Shown here piece after piece: positions 24,106 through 32,286 of a DNA stretch of 32,286 nucleotides. How positions within the stretch are numbered: the first letter of the stretch is position 1; each line of letters begins with the position of its first letter. The stretch comes from CALMUP01 sp035327305 (lineage in GTDB: Bacteria > Verrucomicrobiota > Kiritimatiellia > CAIVKH01): assembly GCA_035327305.1 (NCBI GenBank), contig DAOLDL010000032.1, positions 1 to 32,286 of the forward strand, given 5' to 3'. A program made the position numbers and the translations under genes. The notes beneath the pieces are model-generated. The model searched no databases, had not been told where the DNA came from, and saw only the letters and a list, made by a program, of their open reading frames with translations.

Positions 24106-26610
24106 CTAAAACAACGCCATCTGGTTGGGATGACCTTTGTCCTTTTTGCCTCGATGTTGGGCCAGCTTGGGTTTGCCACCCTCCTCGAATTCGCCCTCTT
24201 CCAGGTTGGTGAGAATCTCCGAGGCCCGCTGAATGACTTCCGGCGGCAATCCCGCCAGCCGGGCAACCTGTATTCCGTAACTTTTATCCGCCGCGCCTGA
24301 TACAATTTTACGCAGGAAAGCGATGCGATCTCCACTTTCCCTGACCAGCACATTGTAGTTCTTCACGCCCGGCAATGTCAGGGCAAGATCGGTAAGTTCA
24401 TGGTAGTGAGTGGCGAACAAGGTGCGCGCCTTGCTTTCCGCATGATTATGCAAATATTCGGCCACCGACCAGGCAATGCTGATTCCGTCAAAGGTGCTGG
24501 TGCCACGTCCGATTTCATCAAGCACCACGAGACTTCGCGGCGTTGCGTTGTTCAAGATATTCGCCGTCTCCTGCATCTCCACCATGAAGGTACTGCGACC
24601 GCGCACCAGATCGTCGCTGGCGCCGACCCTGGTAAAGACGCGATCGGTTTCCGAAATATCCACCTCACCAGCCGGCACAAACGATCCGACATGCGCCATA
24701 ATAACAATCACCGCAACCTGGCGAATGTACGTTGATTTCCCCGCCATGTTCGGACCCGTGATAATGATGACCTGGTTTTTATCGCCATCCAGCAATGTGT
24801 CATTCGGCACAAAACGCTCCGACTGCGGAAGCACTTCAATCACCGGATGGCGACCATCCTTGATCGCGATTCGCCCTTCATGATTAAAGCGGGGCCGGAC
24901 ATACCGCAATGCCATGGCCCGTTCGGCAAACGAGCCCAACACATCAAGCTGGGCGATGGCGGCGGCGGTTTTTTGGATCGCTTCGGTTTGCGCCACGGCG
25001 CTCGCCCTGATTTCCAGATAAAGTTCATTTTCGAGATCAATCGAACGCTCCTGGGCGCCGAGAATTTTATTTTCGTATTCCTTCAATTCCGGCGTGATGA
25101 ATCGCTCGGCATTTACCAGTGTCTGTTTGCGCTGGTATTCCGGAGGCGCCTGCTCGGCATAGGATTTGCTGATCTCAATGTAATAACCAAAGACTTTGTT
25201 GTGACGAACCTTCAGTGTCTTGATGCCGGTTCGCTCCTGTTCGCGGGTTTGCATTTCCGCCAACCAGTTCCTGCCCTTGGTTGAGGCGTCCCTCAACTCA
25301 TCCAGTTCGGTATGGTAACCGGGACGAATAACCCCGCCGTCCCTCAAGTTGGCCGGGGGTTCATCGACAATCGCGCGGTCAATCAACCCGACCAGTTCCG
25401 GCAAGGGAACAATGGATGCCGCGAGATCGTTCATCATAGTCGACGAAATTTTTCGCGCCTGCTCCATAACCGCCGGCAACGCATTCAGCGAGCGCCCCAA
25501 AGAACGGATGTCCCGTGCATTTCCGGCGCCGGCATTAAGCCGGGCAATCAGACGTTCGAGATCCTTGACTTCCGACAGCGCCTCCCGGAGATCGTGCAGT
25601 GCGCCTTTGTTTTTTATCAATGCGTCGACAGAATCAAGACGTTGATTGATGGCCTCGGCGGAAGTAAGCGGACGAATCATCCAATCGCGAAGCAACCTCC
25701 CACCCATCGCGGTTTTGGTGGCGTCCAACACGCCAAGCACACTGGCCGGAACACCGGTGGGCGTTTTCGATGATGATTCGATCAAATCAAGATTCCGAAT
25801 GGTGGCTTCGTCCAGCAACATGAAGGCGTCCGGATTCTTTACCCGAAGGTGGCGGACATGATCGACAGGTCGACGCAGTTGCTGGATGACGTAATGCAGA
25901 ACCGCACCGGCGGCGGCCAGGCCCGCCGTGGAATTACCAATGCCAAATCCATCAAGCGAGTGGACGCGGAAATGGCGCAGAAGCTGATCGTGTGCGGCGT
26001 CGAAATCAAACGTCCAATCCTCGTAGGGCGTCACGACAACGGATGGGATGGCGTTTAGAATATCCGTAATTCCCGGGTCGTCTTGTTTTTCAGACGGGAT
26101 GATGCATTCAGACGGCTGATAACGCGCTATATTTTCGCGGATCACCGAGGCTTGCGGCGCTTCCTCGAGCCAGAATACGCCGGTGGACAGATCGATCAGA
26201 GCCATGCCGTAACCGCTCGAAGTTCCGAACAAGCCGGCTAGATAATTATTCCGGCGCGAATCGAGGACGTGATCTTCCAGAACGGTGCCGGGCGTGACCA
26301 CGCGGGTGACTTCACGGCGAACGATGCCCTTGGCTTGTGCCGGGTCCTCCATTTGTTCGCAAATGGCAACTTTTTTTCCGGCGCGAATCAGGCGGGCCAG
26401 GTAATTGTCCGAAGAGTGATACGGCACCCCGCACATGGGGATGCCCTGTCGTTTGGTCAGGGCAATATCAAGAATCGCGGCGGCATTTTTGGCGTCGTCG
26501 AAAAACATTTCATAAAAATCACCCATCCGAAAAAATAATAAAGTGTCGGCGGACAATTCATTGCGAATACGCCGGTATTGCTGCATCATGGGTGTTGATG
26601 TTTCAGACAT
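24106..26610 (-). CDS. mutS: DNA mismatch repair protein MutS
   Basis: An 834-residue mismatch-recognition ATPase. The mismatch-reading Phe-x-Glu motif is in GDFYEMF (Phe32, Glu34). The lever and clamp domains occupy about 240-560. The ATPase has TGPNMAGKSTYIRQ (Walker A, 619-627), VLDEIGRGTSTFDG (Walker B and signature) and FATHYHEL. The very C-terminus is QMALF (830-834), a likely sliding-clamp-binding motif; the extra tetramerisation domain of E. coli MutS is absent. The start at 26610 (MSETSTPMMQQYRRIRNEL) fits the family; an in-frame ATG at 26655 would add 15 residues and cannot be excluded. It is transcribed away from the MATE gene. Confidence 0.95.
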   Translation of the reverse strand: MSETSTPMMQQYRRIRNELSADTLLFFRMGDFYEMFFDDAKNAAAILDIALTKRQGIPMCGVPYHSSDNYLARLIRAGKKVAICEQMEDPAQAKGIVRREVTRVVTPGTVLEDHVLDSRRNNYLAGLFGTSSGYGMALIDLSTGVFWLEEAPQASVIRENIARYQPSECIIPSEKQDDPGITDILNAIPSVVVTPYEDWTFDFDAAHDQLLRHFRVHSLDGFGIGNSTAGLAAAGAVLHYVIQQLRRPVDHVRHLRVKNPDAFMLLDEATIRNLDLIESSSKTPTGVPASVLGVLDATKTAMGGRLLRDWMIRPLTSAEAINQRLDSVDALIKNKGALHDLREALSEVKDLERLIARLNAGAGNARDIRSLGRSLNALPAVMEQARKISSTMMNDLAASIVPLPELVGLIDRAIVDEPPANLRDGGVIRPGYHTELDELRDASTKGRNWLAEMQTREQERTGIKTLKVRHNKVFGYYIEISKSYAEQAPPEYQRKQTLVNAERFITPELKEYENKILGAQERSIDLENELYLEIRASAVAQTEAIQKTAAAIAQLDVLGSFAERAMALRYVRPRFNHEGRIAIKDGRHPVIEVLPQSERFVPNDTLLDGDKNQVIIITGPNMAGKSTYIRQVAVIVIMAHVGSFVPAGEVDISETDRVFTRVGASDDLVRGRSTFMVEMQETANILNNATPRSLVVLDEIGRGTSTFDGISIAWSVAEYLHNHAESKARTLFATHYHELTDLALTLPGVKNYNVLVRESGDRIAFLRKIVSGAADKSYGIQVARLAGLPPEVIQRASEILTNLEEGEFEEGGKPKLAQHRGKKDKGHPNQMALF

Positions 26611-26723
26611 TCGGAAACTTTGGGGCTGGAAAGCGCTTCCGTCAATAAGCAACATTTAGCCTGATTAACTGTAACGAAACATGACAGGACTTATTACCAA
26701 AAAACAACGCCATGAGGCGTGGT

Positions 26724-28163
26724 ATGGCTGACGGCAACAGCCCCCCCCCTCATGAACCATCCGCCAGCCGCCCCGACGGCAGTTCCCTGTGGGGGGCATT
26801 AAAGGAGGCTTTACGGGGATCCGAAGCGGACTTCACGCAAATCAGCTTGCGAAGAGCCGTCCTGCTCCTTGCTCTTCCCATGATGCTGGAACTGGTTATG
26901 GAATCCACCTTCGCCGTGGTGGATATTTATTTTGTCGGCAAGCTTGGCGCGTCCGCCGTGGCGACCGTCGGAATAACCGAAACCTTTATGTTTATTCTTT
27001 ATTCCGTGGCCATGGGTCTGGCCACCGCCGTCACTGCCATTGTGGCCCGGCGAATTGGCGAACACCACCGCGAGCAGGCAGGCATCGCGGCGGCGCAAGC
27101 CTTATGGATCGGTATTGCCGCCGCCCTGCCCTTCGCACTGACCGGAATATTTTTTGCGCGTGAACTTCTCGAACTCATGGGCGCCGATGAATGGACGTTG
27201 ACACACGGTTACCGCTACACGCAGTGGATGCTGGGCGGCAACCTTGTCATCATGCTTTTGTTTGTCTTGAATGCGGTCTTCCGCGGCGCCGGCGACGCCG
27301 CGATCGCCATGCGTGTGCTTGCCGTCGCCAACGGTTTGAACATCGTACTCGATCCCCTGCTTATCTTCGGTTACGGCCCCATACCCGCCATGGGAATCGA
27401 AGGCGCGGCCATCGCCACCAACATCGGTCGTGGATGCGGCGTAATCATGCAACTGTGGATTCTCTTCCGCGGCGGTCGCCACATCCGGGTCGGATCCAGT
27501 CAACTTGCGTGGAACAAGGACGTGGCATTCGGCATTCTACGCACATCCATCGGCGGCATTGGTCAGATGATGGTGGGGATGTTGTCCTGGATTTTTCTGA
27601 TGCGTATTCTCGCCTACGTCGGAAGCACCGCGGTGGCCGGCGCCACCATCGCCATTCGCATCATGATGTTCACCATGATGCCGGCCTGGGGACTATCCAA
27701 CGCCGCCGCGACCCTCGTCGGTCAGAACCTCGGGGCCGGTCAGCCGGATCGCGCCGAATCCTCGGTCTGGCGGATCGGCCTCTACAACATGGTGTTCATG
27801 GTCGGCGTATCCGTCATCTATTTTGTATTCAACGTGCCATTGATCAGAATCTTTTCCGATGACGCGGAAGTGATCGCCATCGGAGCGGAATGGTTGCGCA
27901 TTCTATCCTATTCGTATTTTGTTTATGGTTGGTGGATGGTCTCGGTTCAGGCCTTCAACGGCGCCGGCGACACGATGACCCCGACCAAAATCAACCTTGT
28001 GTTTTTCTGGCTGATCCAAATACCGCTGTCGTATGTCCTCGCGGTCACGCTCGACTGGCGGCACTCCGGAGTTTTCTGGGGGGTATTTATATCCGAGACC
28101 TTGGTGGGCATTTTCACCTTATGGCTCTTCACCCGCGGCAAATGGAAAATTAAACGCGTGTAG
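26724..28163 (+). CDS. MATE-family multidrug/toxin exporter
   Basis: A cation-coupled efflux pump of about 479 residues with roughly twelve membrane helices in two related halves. The first helix region has RRAVLLLALPMMLELVMES followed by TFAVVDIYFVGKLGA, the classic MATE start. Other family features are MLGGNLVIMLLFVLNAVFRG with GAGDAAIAM, DPLLIFGYGPIPAMGIEGAA, and in the second half AWGLSNAAATLVGQNLGAG and AFNGAGDTMTPT. The start at 26724 is preferred because GAGG lies 6 bases upstream; an in-frame ATG at 26712 is the alternative. The N-terminal 30 residues are polar and cytoplasmic. The substrate is unknown. Confidence 0.92.
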   Translation: MADGNSPPPHEPSASRPDGSSLWGALKEALRGSEADFTQISLRRAVLLLALPMMLELVMESTFAVVDIYFVGKLGASAVATVGITETFMFILYSVAMGLATAVTAIVARRIGEHHREQAGIAAAQALWIGIAAALPFALTGIFFARELLELMGADEWTLTHGYRYTQWMLGGNLVIMLLFVLNAVFRGAGDAAIAMRVLAVANGLNIVLDPLLIFGYGPIPAMGIEGAAIATNIGRGCGVIMQLWILFRGGRHIRVGSSQLAWNKDVAFGILRTSIGGIGQMMVGMLSWIFLMRILAYVGSTAVAGATIAIRIMMFTMMPAWGLSNAAATLVGQNLGAGQPDRAESSVWRIGLYNMVFMVGVSVIYFVFNVPLIRIFSDDAEVIAIGAEWLRILSYSYFVYGWWMVSVQAFNGAGDTMTPTKINLVFFWLIQIPLSYVLAVTLDWRHSGVFWGVFISETLVGIFTLWLFTRGKWKIKRV

Positions 28164-28227
28164 CTTGAAGATTCCTGATTGTGCGGTGTCGGTCGTGTTT
28201 CTTAATTATCCACCCGCCATGCAACCA

Positions 28228-29769
28228 TCATCGTTGATGAAGGTGTTTGGCAAGCCGAAGAGCCAATGCAACAAGGGTCAGGGTCGGTGTTCCCGCGCCT
28301 GACGTGGGAAAAACCGAACTACCGGCGACATAAACATTCTGCGTACCGTGAACAAGGCAGTTTTCATCGACCACGCTTGTTGAAAGATCCCGCCCCATAC
28401 GAGTTCCGCCCATGTAATGACCTGGACCACCCTGCGGTACGCCCGGCAATCCAGCTTCGCACCGATCATCAAAACTATCCAAATCAACAACGCCCCGCCG
28501 CCATGTTTTAATTTGTCCGGCCATCAAGCGCGACGAAACGGCCAACGACCGCCAGTCATCAGGCAATGTATGCCATACAATTTTAGCCAATCGTGCGCCA
28601 TGCGGATCGTAATTGTTGGACAGCACAATGCGGCTATCCGGATTCGGCGCTTGTTCGGCAACATGATTCAGCTTCATGCGCCATCCATTCGATGATCGGG
28701 CGCAACCGGCCAGCAAAGCTGTTCCAGCCAATGCCGCGGCGACAATAAAACGCCGACGGGTGCACGTTGTGGCGATCGCCGGCAACAAAAGCGCGTGTCG
28801 GTAGGCGATATGAGTTTCAGAATCCGTCGCAAATGTAACATTGTAACGATGTAATTGATGGCGCCGTTGAGTTTCCGGCCTTGTAAACAGGCGTCCGACT
28901 ACATCCCCTTTTTCATGACAATAGATATCCGGGTATGGGGCGTCAAGACCCGGGGCATGCAGATACCCACCGCCGGCGTGTAATCGCATCATGAAATACT
29001 GTCCGAGGCTGGGCGGCATGTGAAGTCTCTGACCGGCCGCACGATCATGCGTTTCAAGCAACAGGCGAACATTATCGATTGCACCGCAGGCAAGGATGAC
29101 TGTTCGAGCATGAACAGCAAATGGTTTTCCAGAGGAATTGCAGGCCTGCACACCCTTCGCCAATCCATGTATCGTGCCGGGAAGTAACTGCTGTGCATGA
29201 GCATGAAGCACGAGGCGCAACGATTGCATCGTTTCTATTTTATCCCGGTAAATCAATCCAAGTCGTGGCGCATCGCGCATGACATTAAAGAAAACGCTTT
29301 CCAATTCGCCATCGGGTTTATCCCAGGCTACCGACGCTTTTGATGTAACCATTTTACGGGCGTTCTCAAAGAAGCCGTGTTTCAACCCCAGCAATTCCGC
29401 CGCGCGAGGAAAATAGGCGGAGACTTCATCATAGGCAACCGGCCATCCGCTGTGATTGATCCAATCGCGTTGTTGAAAGTCGATCGGATCAAATGGACGA
29501 ATCCATCCGGACCACATCCAGGTTGTTCCACCGAAAGCAAAAGTGCGCCGCTGGGATGGATCGGCACATAATTCACCGGCATTGACGACTTGTGATAACC
29601 GTGCGGAAGATTCATCGGGAGCGAATCCGCCCGCCTCGAGCATGCATACCTCGCGGCCGGAGGCCGCAAGGGTCATTGCTACCGCCAGACCCGCCGGTCC
29701 GGACCCAATCACGCAAAACTCCGACGACAGGAGGGTCTTGTCCGTAAATTGATCGGCATCAATTATCAT
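28228..29769 (-). CDS. GMC-family FAD-dependent oxidoreductase with internal Tat-lipoprotein-like segment
   Basis: A 513-residue flavoprotein. The N-terminal Rossmann motif is VIGSGPAGLAVAMTLAASG (22-27 core), followed by an acidic strand end (LEAGG). FGGTTWMWSG and TVILACGAIDNVRLLL are typical of this GMC branch. The C-terminal GMC domain has EQAPNPDSRIVLS, HYMGGTRMG (His451) and a SSVFPTSGAGTPTLTLVALA end. Such enzymes oxidise alcohols or sugars; the substrate is unknown. Oddly, residues 336-356 read like a Tat lipoprotein signal (TRRRFI, hydrophobic run, LLAGC) in the middle of the chain. No true N-terminal signal is seen. The start at 29769 is chosen because the Rossmann strand follows closely; an ATG at 29820 is possible. 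Confidence 0.85.
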   Translation of the reverse strand: MIIDADQFTDKTLLSSEFCVIGSGPAGLAVAMTLAASGREVCMLEAGGFAPDESSARLSQVVNAGELCADPSQRRTFAFGGTTWMWSGWIRPFDPIDFQQRDWINHSGWPVAYDEVSAYFPRAAELLGLKHGFFENARKMVTSKASVAWDKPDGELESVFFNVMRDAPRLGLIYRDKIETMQSLRLVLHAHAQQLLPGTIHGLAKGVQACNSSGKPFAVHARTVILACGAIDNVRLLLETHDRAAGQRLHMPPSLGQYFMMRLHAGGGYLHAPGLDAPYPDIYCHEKGDVVGRLFTRPETQRRHQLHRYNVTFATDSETHIAYRHALLLPAIATTCTRRRFIVAAALAGTALLAGCARSSNGWRMKLNHVAEQAPNPDSRIVLSNNYDPHGARLAKIVWHTLPDDWRSLAVSSRLMAGQIKTWRRGVVDLDSFDDRCEAGLPGVPQGGPGHYMGGTRMGRDLSTSVVDENCLVHGTQNVYVAGSSVFPTSGAGTPTLTLVALALRLAKHLHQR

Positions 29770-30346
29770 AATCGTAGAGAAGCAAACGCCGCGCACAACC
29801 CTTGAGGGATTATGACCCATGCCAGCAATTTAAAATTCCAACGACTGCCATGCAAGATGTTTGGTGCTGGCAGATGGTTCCTGTATTTCCACTCCAGTTC
29901 ACCGCAACATCCGGGTACGGCCGACCTGCCTTCCCGTCGCTTTGAAGAATTAACGCTTAATTGAACACCGACAAATTGCCACAAACTCTCTGTCCTCACA
30001 CGCACTCCAATAAAATCAAATTTTCAACCCGCCAACTTTTGAAACCGTGCTAACGCATGTTGCACCAGTCTTCAGCAACGGGTGCAATATACGGCTCTGG
30101 CACAGCAACTTGCTTAGCATGTTTGCGTGCCAGAGCACGTGACCGCTTGTCGAATTACATGATTCGACAAGCGGAACGTGGTGACGCCCCGTTTGTTGCG
30201 ATTATCTGATGAAATCGCAACATCACGGCCGCATGGCGGCGGATATTTCACGTTGCTCGTGAAATATCCGGGCCAATAGACTATGTTGCAGGAAAACAAG
30301 CGTTCCGGTTGAGCTGTCCCGCCGGTAATGCTACTTTCGCGCGCTT
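29770..30346. other. 577-base gene-free region between the GMC and uup genes
   Basis: The two flanking genes diverge. The first part (29770-30055) is AT-richer and shows no gene, terminator or repeat I can support. The second part (30060-30270) is a dense array of hairpins listed separately. The last 76 bases lead to uup and contain no strong promoter match or ribosome binding site. A short minus-strand frame across the hairpins is explained by the palindromes. Confidence 0.6.
30060..30270. repeat. Packed array of consecutive perfect hairpins
   Basis: Six inverted repeats follow one another. TTGCACC (30060-30066) pairs with GGTGCAA (30081-30087). GCTCTGGCAC (30094-30103) pairs with GTGCCAGAGC (30127-30136). 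CCGCTTGTCGAAT (30143-30155) pairs with ATTCGACAAGCGG (30162-30174), extended by CACGT/ACGTG outside. TGTTGCGATT (30194-30203) pairs with AATCGCAACA (30213-30222). GCCGC (30228-30232) pairs with GCGGC (30236-30240). CGGATATTTCACG (30240-30252) pairs with CGTGAAATATCCG (30258-30270). All arms are perfect and the stems differ in sequence. No T-runs follow, so they are not ordinary terminators. It may be a structured RNA upstream of uup or a DNA-level palindrome element. Confidence 0.85.
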
Positions 30347-32131
30347 ATGCCCTTGATCAGCATCCAAAATGTCGTCATGCATTACGGTGGACCGCCTCTA
30401 CTCGACGGGGTCTCGCTGTATGTGGAGAGCGGCGAGCGGGTTTGTCTGGTCGGGCGTAACGGGGAGGGCAAGTCCACGTTGTTACGGTTGATCGTCGGCG
30501 AGGAACGACCCGACGACGGGTTAATCCAATTGCAGGCGGGCTGTCGTATCGGTTGGCTTCCCCAAGCGGTGCCGGAAGGCATCGGCGGCACGGTTCACGA
30601 TGTCGTGGCAAGCGCGGCTGATGATTTGATCGATTCGTGGGAGGCGGATCAAAAAGCGCAGGCGAGTCTTTCACTGGTCGGGGTTTCGCCCGAACTAAAT
30701 TTTACGCAACTTTCGGGAGGACAGAGAAGGCGCGTCCTGCTGGCCCGCGCGCTGATGCGTGATCCGGATGTGTTACTGCTCGATGAACCGACCAACCACC
30801 TGGACCTCGAAGCGATCGAATGGATGGAGGATTTTCTACTGCGTTACCGGGGCGCGTTGATCTTCACCACCCATGACCGCGCATTTTTATCCCGGTTGGC
30901 TACGCGCATCGTCGAACTGGATCGCGGACGGCTGACCAGTTGGCCATACCCGTATGAGCGTTATCTGGAATTGCGCCGGCAGGAGCGCGAAGCCGAGGAA
31001 AAGGCGAACGCGCTTTTCGACAAGAAGCTGGCGCAGGAGGAAACCTGGATTCGCCAAGGCGTGAAGGCCCGTCGCACGCGCGCGCAGGGCCGCGTGCACG
31101 CGTTGGAGCGAATGCGCGCGGAAAGGAAACAGCGGCGCGAACTGGCAGGCTCCGTCCGGTTGAATGTTCAACAGGCGGCGTCCAGCGGACAAAAAGTCAT
31201 GGCGGTGGAAAACATTTCCTTCACGTGGGGCGATGACCTGATCGTGCGCGATTTCAGCACGCTCATCATGCGCGGAGACAAGATCGGGGTGATCGGCCCA
31301 AATGGGTGCGGGAAAACCACACTGCTGAAGTTACTGCTCGGTCAATTGCAACCGCACACCGGCTCCGTGAATTTGGGAACGAACCTGCAGGTCGCCTATT
31401 TCGATCAGCAGAGGGAGATTTTGGATGAAAACAAAACGGTCGCGGAAAATGTTTGCGGCGAGAACGACTCCATCACCTTCAACGGCAAACGCCGCCACAT
31501 CATCAGCTACCTGGAGGATTTTCTGTTTGCGCCCGACCGTTCGCGGTCGCCGGTGCGGGCGTTGTCGGGCGGCGAGCGCAACCGGCTCCTGCTGGCGCGC
31601 ATTTTTACCCGTCCGTTCAATGTGCTGGTGATGGACGAACCGACCAACGATCTCGATGCCGAGACGCTGGAGTTGCTTGAGGACTTGCTGGTCGAACACG
31701 AAGGCACGCTGTTGCTGGTCAGTCACGACCGCGAATTCATCAACAACGTGGTCACCAGCACACTGGTGTTTGAGGGCCAGGGACGGATTGTGGAATACGC
31801 GGGAGGATACGACGACTGGTTGCGCCAGCGGCCGGTTCCCGTCGCAAAACCGGTGGTGGCATCCTCGACCGCGCCCGCATCGCGGAGTCAACCCAGGAAG
31901 CTGTCGATGAAGATGCAAGCCGAACTTAAGGAATTGCCGGGGCGCATTGAGGCGATGGAACAGGAACTCAACGAGATTGTGGGACAGTTCGCCGATCCAG
32001 CCTTTGGCAAGCAACCGGCGGACGTTGTGAAACAAGCCAGGAACCGCCACGCCGAACTGGAGAAACTGCTAGATTCCGCCTTCGCGCGCTGGACGGAGCT
32101 TGATGCGATTGCCAATCCACCATCAGAATAA
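30347..32131 (+). CDS. uup: ABC-F family ATPase, Uup type
   Basis: A 594-residue soluble protein with two ABC ATPase domains and no membrane part. Domain 1 has GRNGEGKS (36-43), LSGGQ (122-126) and LLLDEPTNHLDL. Domain 2 has GPNGCGKT (317-324), LSGGE (406-410) and VMDEPTNDLDAETL. The linker (about 198-285) is charged and helical with IRQGVKARRTRAQGRVHALE, a hallmark of Uup. A C-terminal coiled coil (about 518-590) fits the Uup DNA-binding extension. ABC-F proteins act on the ribosome; Uup is also tied to DNA branch stability and transposon excision in E. coli. The ATG at 30347 has no evident ribosome site. The hairpin array ends 76 bases upstream. Confidence 0.92.
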   Translation: MPLISIQNVVMHYGGPPLLDGVSLYVESGERVCLVGRNGEGKSTLLRLIVGEERPDDGLIQLQAGCRIGWLPQAVPEGIGGTVHDVVASAADDLIDSWEADQKAQASLSLVGVSPELNFTQLSGGQRRRVLLARALMRDPDVLLLDEPTNHLDLEAIEWMEDFLLRYRGALIFTTHDRAFLSRLATRIVELDRGRLTSWPYPYERYLELRRQEREAEEKANALFDKKLAQEETWIRQGVKARRTRAQGRVHALERMRAERKQRRELAGSVRLNVQQAASSGQKVMAVENISFTWGDDLIVRDFSTLIMRGDKIGVIGPNGCGKTTLLKLLLGQLQPHTGSVNLGTNLQVAYFDQQREILDENKTVAENVCGENDSITFNGKRRHIISYLEDFLFAPDRSRSPVRALSGGERNRLLLARIFTRPFNVLVMDEPTNDLDAETLELLEDLLVEHEGTLLLVSHDREFINNVVTSTLVFEGQGRIVEYAGGYDDWLRQRPVPVAKPVVASSTAPASRSQPRKLSMKMQAELKELPGRIEAMEQELNEIVGQFADPAFGKQPADVVKQARNRHAELEKLLDSAFARWTELDAIANPPSE

Positions 32132-32286
32132 TGCACACCATACCCGCCAATTCCCGCTTCAAAGGCCGCACCGGGGACAGACACCTCGTCACAAAATGTT
32201 GAGTGACAGCAACCCGGGAGGAATATTCAACCCGTGAACGCGATTCATTCTGGCGCCACCCGGACTCACCCCTTTTTTCGGGTTTA
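32132..32286 (+). other. Right-edge region: GGGGACAGACACC motif and a possible cut gene start
   Basis: After uup a GGGGACAGACACC motif lies at 32173-32185; similar GC-rich motifs occur in REP-type repeats of several phyla, which I recall but cannot check. At 32218-32222 GGAGG precedes a GTG at 32234 by 11-12 bases, from which 17 codons run open to the edge (NAIHSGATRTHPFFRV). This could be a gene start, but the spacing is long and the peptide is not recognised. Confidence 0.2.

Noticed and set aside
30060..30270. CRISPR array or integron attC cluster
   Set aside because: There are no direct repeats with spacers, no cas or integrase gene, and none of the stems shares the attC core sequences or layout.
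30114..30299. Short minus-strand frame in the hairpin array
   Set aside because: Its sequence is accounted for by the palindromes and has no ribosome site or family resemblance.

Overview
The window is chromosomal bacterial DNA of moderately high GC, densely packed with housekeeping genes. I see no rRNA, tRNA, CRISPR array, prophage or insertion-sequence transposase. A seven-gene V-type ATPase operon in the order E, DUF2764, A, B, D, I, K, a secreted GH31/CBM48 pair, and an interspersed palindromic repeat suggest the PVC superphylum or a neighbouring phylum (Verrucomicrobiota, Kiritimatiellota, Lentisphaerota, Hydrogenedentota and similar). No marker in the window settles the phylum.

Layout. 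1-718 (-): a YdeI/OmpD-associated protein cut by the left edge, overlapping the tail of a decayed DoxX-like gene. 849-4231 (+): a secreted protein of two tandem CBM48-like domains, overlapped by a GH31 lipoprotein; probably an envelope alpha-glycan-degrading pair. 4283-16631 (-): a long same-strand run. Its first genes in transcription order are a MalK/UgpC-type ABC ATPase, a membrane protein with two degenerate GGDEF domains, pdxJ and nnrE/nnrD, the last three overlapping by 4 bases. A repeat-bearing gap with a candidate promoter follows, then the V-ATPase operon, whose K subunit carries ligands compatible with Na+ binding, then a DoxX protein. 16946-20368 (+): a ferritin-like protein, purU and a ClC-CBS-TrkA_C transporter, almost without spacing. 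20496-22586 (+): fusA with a strong intrinsic terminator. 22650-24010: two uncharacterised genes bracketed by two copies of the repeat. 24106-26610 (-): mutS. 26724-28163 (+): a MATE exporter. 28228-29769 (-): a GMC oxidoreductase. 29770-30346: a gene-free stretch with an unusual array of perfect hairpins. 30347-32131 (+): an Uup-type ABC-F ATPase.

The genes are mostly ordinary. The signals I would look at again are mainly non-coding: (1) the packed hairpin array at 30060-30270; (2) an interspersed three-hairpin repeat whose stems show covariation between copies; (3) the two-gene cassette between two repeat copies. Among proteins, the degenerate tandem GGDEF protein and a Tat-lipoprotein-like segment inside the GMC oxidoreductase stand out. 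I did not find a convincing new multi-gene defence or biosynthetic system.
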